Source: JBAXXL01 sp037127915 (lineage in GTDB: Bacteria > Bacteroidota > Ignavibacteria > Kapaibacteriales > UBA2268). Taken from it: a stretch of 64,000 bases of DNA. Position numbers and translations under genes: made by a program. Where the stretch lies: NCBI GenBank assembly GCA_037127915.1, contig JBAXXL010000012.1:41327-105326 (forward strand), read 5' to 3'. A model generated the notes under the pieces. The model did not search any database. It was not told where the DNA came from and worked only from the letters and a program-made list of their open reading frames with translations. Below, piece after piece: positions 62,707 to 64,000 of this stretch (within the stretch, counting starts at the first letter, position 1; each line of letters opens with the position of its first letter).

Positions 62707-64000
62707 ATGAAAGCAAAATTAACGATAACCGTTTTAGCAATTATAATTCTAAGTGTTATAAATTGTTATTCTCAAAATCACAATATTGGTCAATTGAAAT
62801 TCGTATTGAACGGAGTTGATTCAACATATATTAATGATACAGTTGGTGACTTTACTGGACCGGATTCAGTTGTAATTGGATACCAATGGGGCAATGAACC
62901 ATCTGTAAGTAAAGGGATTTACGCCAATCAGAACTGTGTAATTAAAGATTTTCTTTTTGACAATATAACTCATCAATCAGAACCAAATGCGGCGCAAGAA
63001 GGAGCTTATTTGATGATAAGCGATTATAAATTCTTTACAGCAACTCTTGGAGATACAGCACTATGTTCATCACATTCTATGACGTGGGAACCAAATATGT
63101 TGATAGAACTGGATGACACACAATGGGATATGATAAAAAAGAGAGAAGGAGATTCGACAAGACCAATATTCGGATTCAAATCAATTAATCCAAGTGCCGT
63201 AATACCAAGTGATTCAAATGACACTTATTATAGTTGTCTTGTTATTAATTCACCATCATTAATTAATTATCCACTATTCAGAAAACCTTTTGCATCGGAA
63301 TATCTGTATAGATCAATTAATGATGTTATGGTAATTGATACATCAGATCATGCTCAAAAGAAATTTCTTGGTTACAATTACTGCATATCAGTTAACTTGA
63401 GGCGTTATTTGGGTGAGAGCGAAGTATTCCCGCCAGGAGATATAGTTTTGGAAATCATACTTCCTTATACACAGCACGACAGTACAAAGAATTACATAAC
63501 GTTCGACGGCTTACCATCGGTTACAATAGACTCGATTTATACTACTTGTAACGAGTACCGCGGGCTGAAAACAAGAATGATTGAATTAACAGATACACCA
63601 ACCCAGCACTTTTATATAACAAAGAATATGTTGCCTGTAGATGGCACACCCGTAACTGTTACAGCAAGATTCAGGTGTTGGGGTTATGATCAAAATGAAC
63701 CATTTAGTAATCCTATGCTTTCAGGACCATATACAGCTTATGGATCGGACATAAAGAAATTAGGCATATATTCAATATTTAGAGGTGGATGCCCGATAGC
63801 TGTGGACTATGTGCGCGTTTGCACCCCATATTCTGTGGAGACCTTTGAAGGTCAGCACGACGCTGAAATAAAAGAAGTAATACAGGACGATATAGATAGT
63901 ATCGCCGTTTATAATACTCAAAATGGTACGCATCTAAAAGTTTATCGTTTCAACGCCAGCACAGAAGGATCTGTACAGAATTTTGATATTGAACGATACG
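62707..64000 (+). CDS. Companion protein (tandem unit 2), open at window end
   Basis: At least 431 codons, no stop before base 64000. Signal peptide (ITVLAIIILSVINCYSQ) and the same first 200 residues as the truncated protein at 60613, then a long beta-rich part with scattered cysteines and text such as ITFDGLPSVTIDSIY and GGCPIAVDYVRVC. No recognised domain so far; the missing C-terminus may carry a T9SS tail. Starts four bases after the propeller gene, so both are made together. Confidence 0.8.
   Translation, partial: MKAKLTITVLAIIILSVINCYSQNHNIGQLKFVLNGVDSTYINDTVGDFTGPDSVVIGYQWGNEPSVSKGIYANQNCVIKDFLFDNITHQSEPNAAQEGAYLMISDYKFFTATLGDTALCSSHSMTWEPNMLIELDDTQWDMIKKREGDSTRPIFGFKSINPSAVIPSDSNDTYYSCLVINSPSLINYPLFRKPFASEYLYRSINDVMVIDTSDHAQKKFLGYNYCISVNLRRYLGESEVFPPGDIVLEIILPYTQHDSTKNYITFDGLPSVTIDSIYTTCNEYRGLKTRMIELTDTPTQHFYITKNMLPVDGTPVTVTARFRCWGYDQNEPFSNPMLSGPYTAYGSDIKKLGIYSIFRGGCPIAVDYVRVCTPYSVETFEGQHDAEIKEVIQDDIDSIAVYNTQNGTHLKVYRFNASTEGSVQNFDIERY

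Noticed and set aside
1..64000. tRNA, rRNA and known riboswitches
   Set aside because: I looked for T-loop words, conserved rRNA segments and common riboswitch cores and found none; short or divergent RNAs could be missed without a covariance search.

Overview
The window is AT-rich DNA from a Gram-negative bacterium of the Bacteroidota/Chlorobiota side of the FCB group, most likely an Ignavibacteria- or Kapabacteria-like lineage (taxon inferred, not proven). The reasons are: eight intact secreted proteins with type IX secretion (T9SS, Por) C-terminal sorting tails plus two relics of such tails; a TonB receptor followed by a DUF4249 lipoprotein; a short 673-residue GyrB; and several Bacteroidota-style -7 promoter boxes (TAnnTTTG). 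No rRNA, tRNA or CRISPR array was recognised.

Layout. 0-6 kb: DUF5320 and NifX-like proteins around a Cys/Met PLP lyase, a class B1-type metallo-beta-lactamase-like enzyme with a NapH-like ferredoxin, and an Rh-type ammonium channel. 6-11 kb: hutI with an amino-acid permease, then an FtsX/LolC-type permease overlapping a UgpC/MalK-type ATPase. 11.5-14.2 kb: a tandem pair of T9SS-tailed paralogues. 14.3-20.5 kb (minus strand): one tight operon of nine genes: DUF6132 membrane protein, ArsM-like methyltransferase, a 37-residue Cys-containing peptide not previously listed as a gene here, a radical SAM/SPASM enzyme, a thioredoxin-thioredoxin reductase fusion, DUF2892, a membrane thioredoxin, an SQR-like flavoprotein and a TlpA-like protein. 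It faces a divergent zinc-ribbon protein derived from an IS1595-type transposase across a spacer with three copies of a direct repeat. This is the best candidate for an undescribed system: a RiPP-type peptide maturation pathway joined to thiol/metalloid chemistry.

21-32 kb is mostly housekeeping: a TatD nuclease fused in frame to an outer-membrane protein, bcp, uppP, DUF721, gyrB, panD, a nucleotidyltransferase, TonB receptor plus DUF4249, and a mannose-1-phosphate guanylyltransferase. 32-50 kb is accessory: a kelch protein, two giant (about 1310-residue) propeller/FN3-like paralogues in tandem, each bounded by a structured 110-112 bp direct repeat, an IS200-like HUH transposase between inverted REP-like units, a RelE-type and a HicAB toxin-antitoxin pair, an orphan DUF2281 antitoxin and a frameshifted lipoprotein. 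50-59 kb: SDR dehydrogenase, M20 peptidase, exported proteins, serC, ppk1 and an orphan umuD. 59-64 kb: two tandem copies of a propeller plus companion gene pair, the first companion truncated and the second running off the window end.

The likely picture is a chromosome with a stable housekeeping core, a large investment in T9SS-exported surface proteins that duplicate and recombine, and one specialised peptide/thiol operon.
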